DNA from: Brevinematales bacterium
GTDB taxonomy: Bacteria; Spirochaetota; Brevinematia; Brevinematales; JAOACQ01
Length of the DNA: 64,000 nucleotides
Assembly: GCA_020052515.1 (NCBI GenBank)
Contig: JAGVOW010000061.1
Span: forward strand, 1-64,000
Direction: 5' to 3'
Shown here: positions 55,250 to 64,000 of the stretch, piece after piece
Position numbering within the stretch: position 1 is the first letter of the stretch
Layout of the letters: every line of letters begins with the position of its first letter
Notes under the pieces: model-generated
The model's input: the letters and a program-made list of their open reading frames with translations, nothing else
Database searches by the model: none
What the model was told of the DNA's origin: nothing
Translations under genes and position numbers: made by a program

Positions 55250-57265
55250 CTATTTAGTTACTTGAAGATCGGTACGCCGCTTTTGATTAACATACAATCC
55301 TACCAAAAGCACAGATAAAATAGGAAAAACAGACGCGCAGGCCAATATCCCAAATCCTTCCACGACCCCGACCTGCCCGCCAATTCCAAGGCCCATTGCT
55401 AAAACCAGCGGAACCGTTATAGGGCCTGTTGTAACCCCCGCGCTATCCCAGCCGATATTAACAAATTCCTCACTGGAAATTTTTGTGATCAGCAACAATA
55501 TGAGATAAGGCGGCGTCAGCAGAAAAATAAGCGGAATATTCCAGATGATTTTAGCGACTCCCACAGCTATCCCAATTCCTACTCCAACCGCTACTGCCTG
55601 CATTAAAAGCGATTTTTTAAACGTACCGACTGTTAATTCCTCTACTTTTATTCCCAACGCGTTCAAAGCGGGCTCCGCCAAGGTCGCCCCATAACCCATA
55701 ATAAAACCAAACAACAATACAATTAAGATTCCCCACAATCCTCCTTCATTGCCAAAAAGAGGCCCTCTTTTTGGGACAAAAGAATATTGCTTCATTACGG
55801 GGTTGTAATTACTGACATCAAATGGAAGTGCGACATAATTTTGATTCAATTTAGTATAAAAAAAACTTTCCGTTGTACCGTCAGGAGATAAAGATCTCTG
55901 TAATAATTTAAGGTCAAATCCATTGATAACCTGCTTCTGATCGGTAAGGCTGATCGCTTTAAAAGAAGAGGGAAGTTTTTCTCCCACTTGATTACCCAGT
56001 TTTGACAATCCAAGCTCAATGCCGGCATTAAACAACCCAAGCCCAATCACAGCAAAAGAAATTCCAAGAATCACTTCATCAAAGCGCGGCAATTTTTCCC
56101 TGAGAATGATAACCAATACCAATACAAGTAAAATACAGAGCGGAATAATAGCCTGCACGGCAAGAATTCCATTTCGAATGAAAATCGGACCTGCCATCGA
56201 AGCATTTTCTGCCGATTGCCCTTTCCAGCGGAAATATTCCTCATCGTTTCCAAAAACAGCTTTTCTCTTCTGGCTGTCTAAAGCAAGCGTGCTCATAAAA
56301 CTATTCATCTGAGCGCCATTGTTATTAAAAAAAGACAGCACTCCTTTGTCAGAAGAATTTTTTAAGGCATACCCTGTCATTTTATCTTCATTTTCAAACA
56401 AGATTATGGTTTTTGCGCGGTTTGAAGGATGAAAAAAACTTTCCTCATGCATCGGCTTCGGAACCCCTGAATTCAGAATTAGCCCCAAAAGCATGACGGT
56501 TATTACTGGAAAAGCGGAAGCCAGAGTAACCACCCCAAACCCGGAAGAAGCGCCCGATTTTTTCACGACAATCCTGGAAATACCGATCCCCAGAGCTATC
56601 ACTAAAGGAACAGTAACCGGCCCTGTGGTAACACCGCCGCAATCCCAGGCAACCCCGGTAACATACATCATATTTGGATCAAAAAAAGCCCATATCGACA
56701 AGGGAATAAGTATCAAAGTAAAAATATAAATAAAAGGTTTTAATGACCATCCATATAAAAAGCGCAGCATCCCAAAAACAACCGCAATCCCCACTCCAAT
56801 CGCGACCGCGTATACCAGATAATTTGAATATTTATTTAACAAAAGAAAAAGCAAAGGCGCGTCCCATGCTTTTACGGAAGACCCGGCGGCTTTTAAAACC
56901 CCAATAGCGGGCTCCGCGAATGTAACGCCCATACCCAGGACAAAGGAAAAAATTAAAATGAAGAGAAGCCCTGATTTCTGAGGCAGCTTAATTCCGCATA
57001 TTTCACCCAGCGGCATGAGTCCTATGAGAAGGCCTTCCATAAAAAAAGCAAGCCCCGCCACTACTAACCCGATTCCAAGAGCGATAACCGCAGACTCAGC
57101 GACAGGTATACCCAGAATAATAATCTGGAAAAACACCAGATAAAGAACAATCAAAGAGACAGATTGGATTTGTTCCTTAAACTTGGAAACAGCATAAGGA
57201 AAAATCATTCCTATAGCTTCCGTGAATTTTACCTTAATCTTGCCCGCTGATTGCTGAATCGACAT
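55250..57265 (-). CDS. DUF1538 membrane protein, two DUF1538 units fused (UmpA+UmpB-like)
   Basis: Multi-TM; internal repeat 'GVAWDCGGVTTGPVTVPLVIALGIGI' and 'NIGWDSAGVTTGPITVPLVLAMGLGIG', plus paired 'MGVTFAEPAIGVLKAAG' / 'YGATLAEPALNALG'; likely start M12 (MSIQQSAGKIKVKF). Confidence 0.85.
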   Translation of the reverse strand: MSIQQSAGKIKVKFTEAIGMIFPYAVSKFKEQIQSVSLIVLYLVFFQIIILGIPVAESAVIALGIGLVVAGLAFFMEGLLIGLMPLGEICGIKLPQKSGLLFILIFSFVLGMGVTFAEPAIGVLKAAGSSVKAWDAPLLFLLLNKYSNYLVYAVAIGVGIAVVFGMLRFLYGWSLKPFIYIFTLILIPLSIWAFFDPNMMYVTGVAWDCGGVTTGPVTVPLVIALGIGISRIVVKKSGASSGFGVVTLASAFPVITVMLLGLILNSGVPKPMHEESFFHPSNRAKTIILFENEDKMTGYALKNSSDKGVLSFFNNNGAQMNSFMSTLALDSQKRKAVFGNDEEYFRWKGQSAENASMAGPIFIRNGILAVQAIIPLCILLVLVLVIILREKLPRFDEVILGISFAVIGLGLFNAGIELGLSKLGNQVGEKLPSSFKAISLTDQKQVINGFDLKLLQRSLSPDGTTESFFYTKLNQNYVALPFDVSNYNPVMKQYSFVPKRGPLFGNEGGLWGILIVLLFGFIMGYGATLAEPALNALGIKVEELTVGTFKKSLLMQAVAVGVGIGIAVGVAKIIWNIPLIFLLTPPYLILLLITKISSEEFVNIGWDSAGVTTGPITVPLVLAMGLGIGGQVGVVEGFGILACASVFPILSVLLVGLYVNQKRRTDLQVTK

Positions 57266-57335
57266 GGTGACTCCTCGAAAGTATTTCTGACAATACACTA
57301 ATTATCGACAAACAGCGCTTAATATTTTAAAGTTT

Positions 57336-57638
57336 TTAAGAATTATAATCGAGCACAACCCTATCCTGCCTCACTTTCGAAACAAATTCCGTCGCCTTTT
57401 TGTGTTCCGGGTGGTGTTGATAACGGTCCAGCGCCTTTTCATCCTCAAACTCAGAAACCAGAGCCACATCATAAGCCCCTTCCGATAAACTAATATTAAT
57501 TCCCACTTCTAATTGGATAATTTCCGGGATTTTTTCCTTCAACCCTTCCAGAAGCTCTTTTAATTTCCTGGCATTTCTTTCCTTGCTTGACCCCAGAGCC
57601 TCATCTTTAAGCCTCCACATCACAATGTGTTTTATCAT
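57336..57638 (-). CDS. Stress-responsive A/B barrel (Dabb) domain protein
   Basis: MIKHIVMWRLKDEA...LEGLKEKIPEIIQLEVGINI..YDVALVSEFEDEKALDRYQHHPEHKKATEFV. Confidence 0.88.
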   Translation of the reverse strand: MIKHIVMWRLKDEALGSSKERNARKLKELLEGLKEKIPEIIQLEVGINISLSEGAYDVALVSEFEDEKALDRYQHHPEHKKATEFVSKVRQDRVVLDYNS

Positions 57639-58576
57639 GAAATCCCCCTATGTGCATCTAACCATACGATAATATCCTTCGTGGCCTCGTCCCGGTTGGT
57701 CTCATTGAGAAGCTCATGCCGGGCACCTGGATAAAAACGGTAAGCAATATCTTGAATGCCCAATTTTTGATAAGCTTTTATAAGAGAACGAACGGTTTTA
57801 GTTTTTTGGCCTACCGGGTCCATTTCGCCTGCTATCAAATAAATCGGCAAATTTTTCGCGATTTTAGACATTTCTTTCCGACTGTGAATCCATCTGAGCC
57901 ACACCGCCAGATCGTAAAAATACCCCGACGGAAAAATAGTCCCGCAATAAGGATCATTTTTATATTTGTCCACCTCGGCAATATCCCTGGAAATCCAGTC
58001 ATAACGAGTCCGGGTCGGTTTAAAATCGTTATTGTAGGAACCCATCCCCAGAGACAACAAAAACGGGCTCTTCTGATCCCTGCTGCCTCTGATGAATATT
58101 TCCAGCCCTGCCAAAACAAGGCCAATGTCGGCCAAAATTCTTACTTTCCCTATAGTCCCTGATAAAATCACGCCTTTCAAGTTTTCACCATACTGGGAAA
58201 TATACCCCTGAACTAAAAACGACCCCATGCTGTGGCCAAATAGAAAAAGAGAAAGTCCCGGATGCTCCTTTTGAATGATTTCTGAGAGCTGCCGCATATC
58301 TCCCATCATCCAGGAAAAGCCGTCTTTATCAGCGATAATGCCCAGTTTTTCCACATCTCCTACAGTCCTTCCATGCCCCCGATGGTCATTAGCGTAAACA
58401 ATGTATCCGGCTTTGGTTAAAGCCTGCGCAAAGCGCTCATAACGAAAGGCATGCTCAGCCATACCATGAGAAATCTGGACTACCGCTTTAGGTGTAATTT
58501 TTTCTTCCGGAAGCCAGTAATAAACAAAAATCTCAGCGCCTTCTTTGTCCTTGAAGGCAAATGTCTTTGTTCTCAT
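57635..58576 (-). CDS. Alpha/beta hydrolase, monoacylglycerol lipase-like
   Basis: VVQISHGMAEHAFRYERFAQAL; ANDHRGHGRT; FLFGHSMGSFLVQ (GxSxG); start trimmed to 58576 (SD gggaga). Confidence 0.88.
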   Translation of the reverse strand: MRTKTFAFKDKEGAEIFVYYWLPEEKITPKAVVQISHGMAEHAFRYERFAQALTKAGYIVYANDHRGHGRTVGDVEKLGIIADKDGFSWMMGDMRQLSEIIQKEHPGLSLFLFGHSMGSFLVQGYISQYGENLKGVILSGTIGKVRILADIGLVLAGLEIFIRGSRDQKSPFLLSLGMGSYNNDFKPTRTRYDWISRDIAEVDKYKNDPYCGTIFPSGYFYDLAVWLRWIHSRKEMSKIAKNLPIYLIAGEMDPVGQKTKTVRSLIKAYQKLGIQDIAYRFYPGARHELLNETNRDEATKDIIVWLDAHRGIS

Positions 58577-58938
58577 TATTCTCCCCGGATTTTTTGCCTC
58601 GCTTAAAAAGTTACTGATTATTATATAATCTTCTGTATCAAAAAAGCAAAAAAATACCAAATTCGTCTTTCCAGATAGATCATTCTGCAGCATCCGCAAA
58701 ATGTAGAACAAACAAAGCTCACAACCAAAATAGCCCTAAGGTACTTTTTAAAACATAGAAAAATTGTCATAAATTTTTTCTTTACATTTATAAATAAATC
58801 AATTATACTACTAATGAGGTTAGACTAGCAATTCACTTCACTTCTCTCTGAATTCAAAAAAATTCGAATTTTAGCTCAATGCATCAGGCCCCTTTATTAT
58901 TGCTTTTACCGATCCTTTTAGTTTGTAGAGGTACAAAA

Positions 58939-60759
58939 ATGACAGGGAACAATCATTCCTTTCATATACCCGTTATGGGTATCGGCTTTACGATTGATAC
59001 TCCGCTTAAGGTAGCAAAATATGGGATATCTTCCGTGATATCGCTGGTAGATGACGCTCTGATAGAGAATGTCCGAAAAAAAATATGCGCTGATTTCAAT
59101 TTGGAGTACAGCGAAATATCTTCGAGCGAACCGGATAGCCGGGCGAGAAGAATTACTGAATACTTGAATCTCTTAAACCGCCTGGTAAACCGGCAATTTG
59201 AGGCACTCAAAAACTCCGGTTTCGAAAATGGTTCTGAAATCACGATTTTCTTTAACTATTTACCAGATGACTCTCCGCTCAAGGTAATGTATCTGGAACA
59301 GGCAAAAACTCCAGACACAGCCAAACTGCAAAAACTTCGCGAAGATCTCCTGAAATTAATCAATCCAGGTGATATTGACGTCAACATTATGGTAAAGCTA
59401 GACAAAAGTCACTACAAAAATGGGGGGGAATTAGCTCCAGAATACTCCGAAGCACTTTCAGCGTTACGCGGATACGCAAAAAGCGGCCTCTATTCATCCA
59501 TCATACTTTCTGCCGGTTTTAATAGACGCCTTGCCGCTTATATGGAAAATTTTGACGATTTCTTCCCCGATGAGCAGGGATTTTTGAAAAAGAAAATTAC
59601 GTTGAAAGTAAGCGATTTCCGCTCGGCTCAAACACAATCAAAGTTTTATGCTAAAAAAGGATTGTGGGTGTCTGAGTACCGCTTGGAGTCCGGCTTGAAT
59701 TGTGGCGGACATGCCTTCGCGACAGAAGGAGAATTGATGGGGCCGATTTTAGAGGACTTTAAAACCAAAAGGCCCGAGTTGATAGGAACTAATTTTGAAT
59801 ATTACCAGAAAGCCATTGAAGAAAAAAAAGGCTTTACTTTAAAAAATCCTCCCGTCTCTTTGATAACAGCGCAGGGCGGCGTCGGTACTGCATCGGAGCA
59901 TAGATTTCTCCGCAACTATTACCAGCTGGACAGCATTGGGTGGGGTTCCCCTTTCTTGCTTGTCCCTGAATCCGTGAATATTGACGAGGGAACGCTAAAA
60001 AAACTGGCATCTGCCGGTGAAAATGAAATTCAATTGAGCAATATCTCTCCTCTGGGTGTGCGATTCTATACCCTGGTAAATTCTGAAAGCGAGCTCGCGA
60101 AAAAGAAAAGAATAGAATCTGGCAAGCCAGGAAGCCCTTGCACCAAAGGTTTCTTGATGCTGAACACAGAGCTGTCTGAGAAACCGGTCTGCATCGCGTC
60201 AAACATTTACCAGCAATTAAAGATCAAATCTCTGCAAAATCAATCGCTCACTGATGCGCAATACCAGGAAAAATTTGCTGATGTGGTCGCGAAAGCATGC
60301 CTCTGCAAGGACCTTTCCGGTTCCGTTGAGATCAACTACGAATTAAAACCGGAAGCGGCTGAAAAACTGACTCCAGCTGTCTGCCCCGGCCCTAACCTGG
60401 CCTTTTTTTCAAAGATTTCTTCATTAAAAGATATGATCAGTCATATTTACGGAAGACTCAACCTCATTACACAGAAAAGGCCGCATATTTTTATCAACGA
60501 ATTAAAGCTTTATCTGAATCATTTAGTAAAAGACATCGCGGATTGTACAAAGGAACAATCGGCCCGAAAAACAGAAAGTCTGAGGAACACTTACCGTAAT
60601 TTGCTCAATGGAATTGAATACTATAAAAAAATTGCGGCTCACTTTGCGGAAGAACCTGAAGACTTTAAAACCGCTTTCCAGCAAGGGCTGTCTGCATTAA
60701 CAGAACAGCTGGAGAATACCGTTCGCAATAACCCAATCCTGAGCTCAGTCTCACCCTGA
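58939..60759 (+). CDS. Large conserved-looking protein of unknown function
   Basis: 'HIPVMGIGFTIDTPLKVAKYGISSVISLVDDALIE'; 'VSLITAQGGVGTASEHRFL'; Cys motifs LNCGGHAF, SPCTKGF, ACLCKDLSG, VCPGPN; start trimmed to 58939. Confidence 0.65.
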   Translation: MTGNNHSFHIPVMGIGFTIDTPLKVAKYGISSVISLVDDALIENVRKKICADFNLEYSEISSSEPDSRARRITEYLNLLNRLVNRQFEALKNSGFENGSEITIFFNYLPDDSPLKVMYLEQAKTPDTAKLQKLREDLLKLINPGDIDVNIMVKLDKSHYKNGGELAPEYSEALSALRGYAKSGLYSSIILSAGFNRRLAAYMENFDDFFPDEQGFLKKKITLKVSDFRSAQTQSKFYAKKGLWVSEYRLESGLNCGGHAFATEGELMGPILEDFKTKRPELIGTNFEYYQKAIEEKKGFTLKNPPVSLITAQGGVGTASEHRFLRNYYQLDSIGWGSPFLLVPESVNIDEGTLKKLASAGENEIQLSNISPLGVRFYTLVNSESELAKKKRIESGKPGSPCTKGFLMLNTELSEKPVCIASNIYQQLKIKSLQNQSLTDAQYQEKFADVVAKACLCKDLSGSVEINYELKPEAAEKLTPAVCPGPNLAFFSKISSLKDMISHIYGRLNLITQKRPHIFINELKLYLNHLVKDIADCTKEQSARKTESLRNTYRNLLNGIEYYKKIAAHFAEEPEDFKTAFQQGLSALTEQLENTVRNNPILSSVSP

Positions 60760-60768
60760 TAAATAGCA

Positions 60769-62247
60769 TCAGCCCTTCTTCTTGTTCTCCATTGCTTTTT
60801 TATACAACTTTTCATATTCCAATACGCTTTTATCCCAGGAAAAATCTTTTGCCATCGCGTTCCGGATCAATAGTTCAAGATGGTGCTTTCTATCATAATA
60901 AGTACTGACCGCCCACCCCACCGTATAATAAACCGCATTCGCGCTCGCTTCATAAAAAACAAAGCCTGTTCCTTCCCCGGTGGCTTCACGATAGTTTTCC
61001 ACTGTATCAGCAAGGCCGCCTGTAGCCCGGACAATCGGCAATGTTCCATATTTCAGCGAATAGATCTGATTCAGGCCGCAAGGTTCATAAAGCGAAGGCA
61101 TAAGGAAGAAATCGCTTCCTGCCTCAATCAGATGGGCCAGTTCATTGTTGTAGCCGATGTAAGAGCCGATTATACCGCCGTAGCGCAAAGGAAGCCACTT
61201 AAAGAAATCTTCCAGCCTTTTGTCACCGGAACCCAAAATGACAAATTGTACCCGCATAGACTGCACTATATCTTCAATCGACTGGGCCAGAAGTTCCAAT
61301 CCTTTTTGAGAAACAAAACGGCTGACTATGCCCACGATCGGAATATCCGGATTTTCCAGAAGGAGAAAACGCTTCTGCAATTCTTTTTTGCAGAAGGCTT
61401 TGCCTTCTTTATTTTCAATCGAATAGTTAGCGGGAATCAAATTGTCTGTCTCCGGGTCCCAATGCGCATAATCCACGCCATTGAGGATGCCTGTATAATT
61501 CTCGCCCCGGTCGTTTAAATACTGCGCGAGGCCATATCCGCCGTCAGAAGTTTTCGTTTCCATGGCATAAGTAGGACTGACTGTATTAACAATATCCGCG
61601 AACACAATCCCGCCCTTTAAGAAATTGACGCTCCCAAAACATTCCAGTTTGTCCCAGGTAAAATTCCTTTCACCCAGGCCGATATAGCCATAATGAGATT
61701 TTGGATAAATCCCCTGATAAGCCATATTGTGTATGGTTAAGACACTCGCGGCTTTGCCCAGAATGGGATCATCCCAGTGCCAGACCTTTAAATAAGCCGG
61801 AATTAACGCAGTCTGCCAGTCATTCGTGTGAATAATATCGGGAGAAAAATCAATATCCCGGCAAAGCTGGAGAGCCGCGCGCGAAAAAAAAGCAAAACGC
61901 CTCGGATTGTCTAAATAATCATTAAAATCTTCATCATGGTAAAGGCCGCTTCTTTCAAAGTAGAGATTAAATTCAATTAAATAAAGCGTTACTCCATCCA
62001 TTTCTGTTTTATGAACCGTACACCATTCCTCGCGATCCCCCATCCACACTCCCATATTGTGAATAAAAGGTTCTATTTTGTATTTTCGGACATCAAGAAA
62101 AGAATATTTCGGAATCACGACACGCACATCATAGCCCCGTTTTTTCAAGGCCTTGGGCAAAGACCCAGCGACATCCGCCAGGCCGCCTGTTTTAGCGTAA
62201 GGAGCGCATTCTGAAGAAACTATTAAGACATTGTGCTTCTTTTTCAT
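60769..62247 (-). CDS. glgA: Glycogen synthase (ADP-glucose)
   Basis: SSECAPYAKTGGLADVAGSLPKALKKRGYDV; TIHNMAYQGIYPKSHYGYIGL; PSLYEPCGLNQIYSLKYGTLPIVRATGGLADTV. Confidence 0.95.
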   Translation of the reverse strand: MKKKHNVLIVSSECAPYAKTGGLADVAGSLPKALKKRGYDVRVVIPKYSFLDVRKYKIEPFIHNMGVWMGDREEWCTVHKTEMDGVTLYLIEFNLYFERSGLYHDEDFNDYLDNPRRFAFFSRAALQLCRDIDFSPDIIHTNDWQTALIPAYLKVWHWDDPILGKAASVLTIHNMAYQGIYPKSHYGYIGLGERNFTWDKLECFGSVNFLKGGIVFADIVNTVSPTYAMETKTSDGGYGLAQYLNDRGENYTGILNGVDYAHWDPETDNLIPANYSIENKEGKAFCKKELQKRFLLLENPDIPIVGIVSRFVSQKGLELLAQSIEDIVQSMRVQFVILGSGDKRLEDFFKWLPLRYGGIIGSYIGYNNELAHLIEAGSDFFLMPSLYEPCGLNQIYSLKYGTLPIVRATGGLADTVENYREATGEGTGFVFYEASANAVYYTVGWAVSTYYDRKHHLELLIRNAMAKDFSWDKSVLEYEKLYKKAMENKKKG

Positions 62248-62290
62248 AGAACATCCTTATGAAAATTTTGCCTTCTTCCCCATCTTCGTG

Positions 62291-62500
62291 CCGTTCTATC
62301 GTTCCTTCAACCCATTCGCTCATTGCTTCGATCTATTCTTCCATTCCTACGAGCCATTTATCCGTATCTTCATGCCGTTCCGTCGTTCCCGCGAGCCGTT
62401 CCTTCATTTCCACGAGCTATTCTTCTGTTCCTACAAGCCGTTTATCCATTCCTACGAACCGTTCTCTCATTGCTTCACGCCGTTTCTTCATTCCGGCGAT
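62291..62500. repeat. Ten-copy 21-bp tandem repeat upstream of glgA
   Basis: Consensus about CCGTTCnTTCATTCCTACGAG, contiguous units with no spacers. Confidence 0.85.
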
Positions 62501-62607
62501 GACGTTACAGCCCCCTGCCCATACTGGCTGTCGCTAAGGCGCGGTTAATCTTCTCAATATATTTTAACTCTTTTCTCTTATAAAGACAATATCCTGATCT
62601 TAATTCT

Positions 62608-63069
62608 TTACATCACCAGATCAATAATCAAGCCGCGGATATGGTTGGCCAGTTTCAAATAAGACAATCTGTCTTTCTCGCCAGACAGGATCAGCCTTGC
62701 CAGTTCAGCCATATCCTCATCAATGGTTTCTACTGTTTTGTATAGTTTTTGTTTGGAGAAGCTTATCCGGGAAACGGTGTCTTTTACCTCAAGGTTTTTT
62801 TGAATCAGAGAAATAAAAAGTTGAATGTGTTTTTTATAGCGGTTGAAATTCTCCGGGTCCGGGTTGGTTGAGAGGCTTTCGCCGATCTGCTCAATGAGGC
62901 CAGCGAGGTTCTTTAAATCGGCATTTTCTCCCTCTTCAAAAGAAAGCTCCGGCGCCGCTTCATTTTCAATGTCTTTGAGCGTGTCCAGAAAGCTGGCTTC
63001 AGCATTTACTGGTTTTTTTCCTTTTTTCAATTGCTCTTTTGTGGAAACAAAACGGTTTTCAACGCGCAT
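62608..63069 (-). CDS. YaaR-family (DUF327) protein
   Basis: 'LAGLIEQIGESLSTNPDPENFNRYKKHIQLFISLIQKNLEV...KLYKTVETIDEDMAELARLILSGEKDRLSYLKLANHIRGLIIDLVM'; start trimmed to 63069. Confidence 0.75.
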   Translation of the reverse strand: MRVENRFVSTKEQLKKGKKPVNAEASFLDTLKDIENEAAPELSFEEGENADLKNLAGLIEQIGESLSTNPDPENFNRYKKHIQLFISLIQKNLEVKDTVSRISFSKQKLYKTVETIDEDMAELARLILSGEKDRLSYLKLANHIRGLIIDLVM

Positions 63070-63844
63070 TTTTATTTTCCTTTTCAATATACGCGTAAGC
63101 ATTGTGGTTGTGGATAGATTCAAAATTTGTCACTTCTACTGAATACCAGAGAATACGATTGTCCTGATTTAAGAGTGTCACGACATCTCTGGCCGCGTCT
63201 TCCACAAATCTGGGATTTTGATACGCCATTTCTGTTATGTATTTTTCATCCTCTCTTTTGAGCAGTGTAAAAAGCGGAGCGGAAGCCGACTTCTCCGCGA
63301 TATCAATTAATTCTTCAAACCAGACCATTTTAGAAGCAATCACCCGGATCTTCATTACGCCCCTTTGATTGTGAGCCCCCTCGCTGCTAATTTCCTTCGA
63401 ACATGGGCAAAGACTATGGACCGGAACATCCACCTCAATGATCAGCTCTAATTTCTCGCTTTTTCCTAATTTAGCTTCCACACGGCAGATATATTCCATC
63501 GGGCTTTCTATTTTTGAAACAGGCGCTTTTTTGTAAATAAAATAGGGGAATTCCAGTTCCAGATGGGAAGTCTCACAGTTAAAGGTTTTTCTCATGTCTT
63601 TAAGAATTTGATCCAGGCCTTCCTGTTTGAGATTGATATTGTGACGGCTGATCACTTCAATAAAACGGCTCATATGGGTGCCGCGATAATGATGAGGCAG
63701 ATCGACGTACATATTGATCCTGGCTATCGTATGCTGAGGCTTGCCGCTTCTATCCAGAACGCTGATCGGAAAACTGAGTTGATTGATCCCGACTTTATTG
63801 ATAGGAAGATTTCGTGTGTCTCTTTCACTCTGAACATCTTTCAC
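63059..63844 (-). CDS. folE2: GTP cyclohydrolase FolE2 (GCYH-IB)
   Basis: VGINQLSFPISVLDRSGKPQHTIARINMYVDLPHHYRGTHMSRFIEVI; VPVHSLCPCSKEISSEGAHNQRG; GTG start. Confidence 0.93.
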   Translation of the reverse strand: MKDVQSERDTRNLPINKVGINQLSFPISVLDRSGKPQHTIARINMYVDLPHHYRGTHMSRFIEVISRHNINLKQEGLDQILKDMRKTFNCETSHLELEFPYFIYKKAPVSKIESPMEYICRVEAKLGKSEKLELIIEVDVPVHSLCPCSKEISSEGAHNQRGVMKIRVIASKMVWFEELIDIAEKSASAPLFTLLKREDEKYITEMAYQNPRFVEDAARDVVTLLNQDNRILWYSVEVTNFESIHNHNAYAYIEKENKNAR

Positions 63845-64000
63845 TTTTTCTCATTCCTCCTGCTCACAAAGCTGGATTCCGTTTCCCAGAGAATGATTTC
63901 ATAAAGCTTGTAATGGTCAGATTTCAAAGGCTTATCGATCTTTTCCCAGATCCAATCGGCAATATTTTCCGCGGTGGATTGCTCGATTATTTCATTGATA
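63841..64000 (-). CDS. queD: 6-pyruvoyl-tetrahydropterin synthase/QueD family, C-terminal part (truncated by window end)
   Basis: Minus-strand translation INEIIEQSTAENIADWIWEKIDKPLKSDHYKLYEIILWETESSFVSRRNEKK*; PTAENI- and WET-like motifs; stop overlaps folE2 GTG start. Confidence 0.82.
   Translation of the reverse strand, partial: INEIIEQSTAENIADWIWEKIDKPLKSDHYKLYEIILWETESSFVSRRNEKK

Noticed and set aside
60880-61518. 212-aa + strand ORF inside glgA
   Set aside because: Antisense shadow of glgA.
62291-62500. Possible CRISPR array
   Set aside because: Units are contiguous 21-mers with no unique spacers and no cas genes nearby; it is a tandem repeat.
62231-62548. Two + strand ORFs (105 aa and 92 aa) across the 21-bp repeat
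   Set aside because: Open only because the repeat period is a multiple of 3; they overlap the glgA 5' end and have no credible start context.
1-64000. tRNA, rRNA, prophage or IS transposase
   Set aside because: None could be recognised by eye; a tRNAscan-SE/Infernal run would be needed to exclude small RNAs.

Overview
This 64 kb window is a gene-dense chromosomal segment from an AT-rich diderm (Gram-negative type) bacterium. The diderm assignment rests on tamB-bamA-skp, lipoproteins, outer-membrane barrels and rlpA. PFOR suggests anaerobic metabolism, and UPF0164/PorV-like and FlgD-Ig-like proteins recall spirochaete/FCB-type lineages, but taxonomy is only inferred. Most of the window is housekeeping: trpA, walJ-like MBL, cobB, ABC-F, rlpA, tamB-bamA-skp, radA, nifJ, aroB, galE, leuS, gcvPA/gcvPB, glgA, folE2, queD (partial). 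The least ordinary regions are: (1) a secreted/surface-protein locus at 39.3-47.3 kb with a duplicated discoidin + 'GYNGxxYGG' two-gene unit, ending in a UPF0164/PorV-like barrel fused to TPR and a glycogen-binding-like (CBM48/AMPK) domain; (2) a fused two-unit DUF1538 membrane protein next to a soluble protein that reads as three linked PII-like domains (54-57.3 kb); (3) a HigBA-type toxin-antitoxin with an almost ideal promoter placed so that the toxin mRNA should be leaderless, at the 3' end of an orphan membrane-protein ORF; (4) a VapBC module collapsed by an internal deletion; (5) the normally paired DUF4130/TIGR03915 and TIGR03916 radical-SAM genes, split by 17 kb; (6) a ten-copy 21-bp tandem repeat immediately upstream of glgA that reads as a broken coiled-coil heptad array on the minus strand; (7) several families of intergenic palindromic/MITE-like repeats, some of which have been absorbed into ORF calls. 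No rRNA, tRNA, CRISPR array, prophage or transposase was recognised. No database searches were run; family names come from motif recognition.
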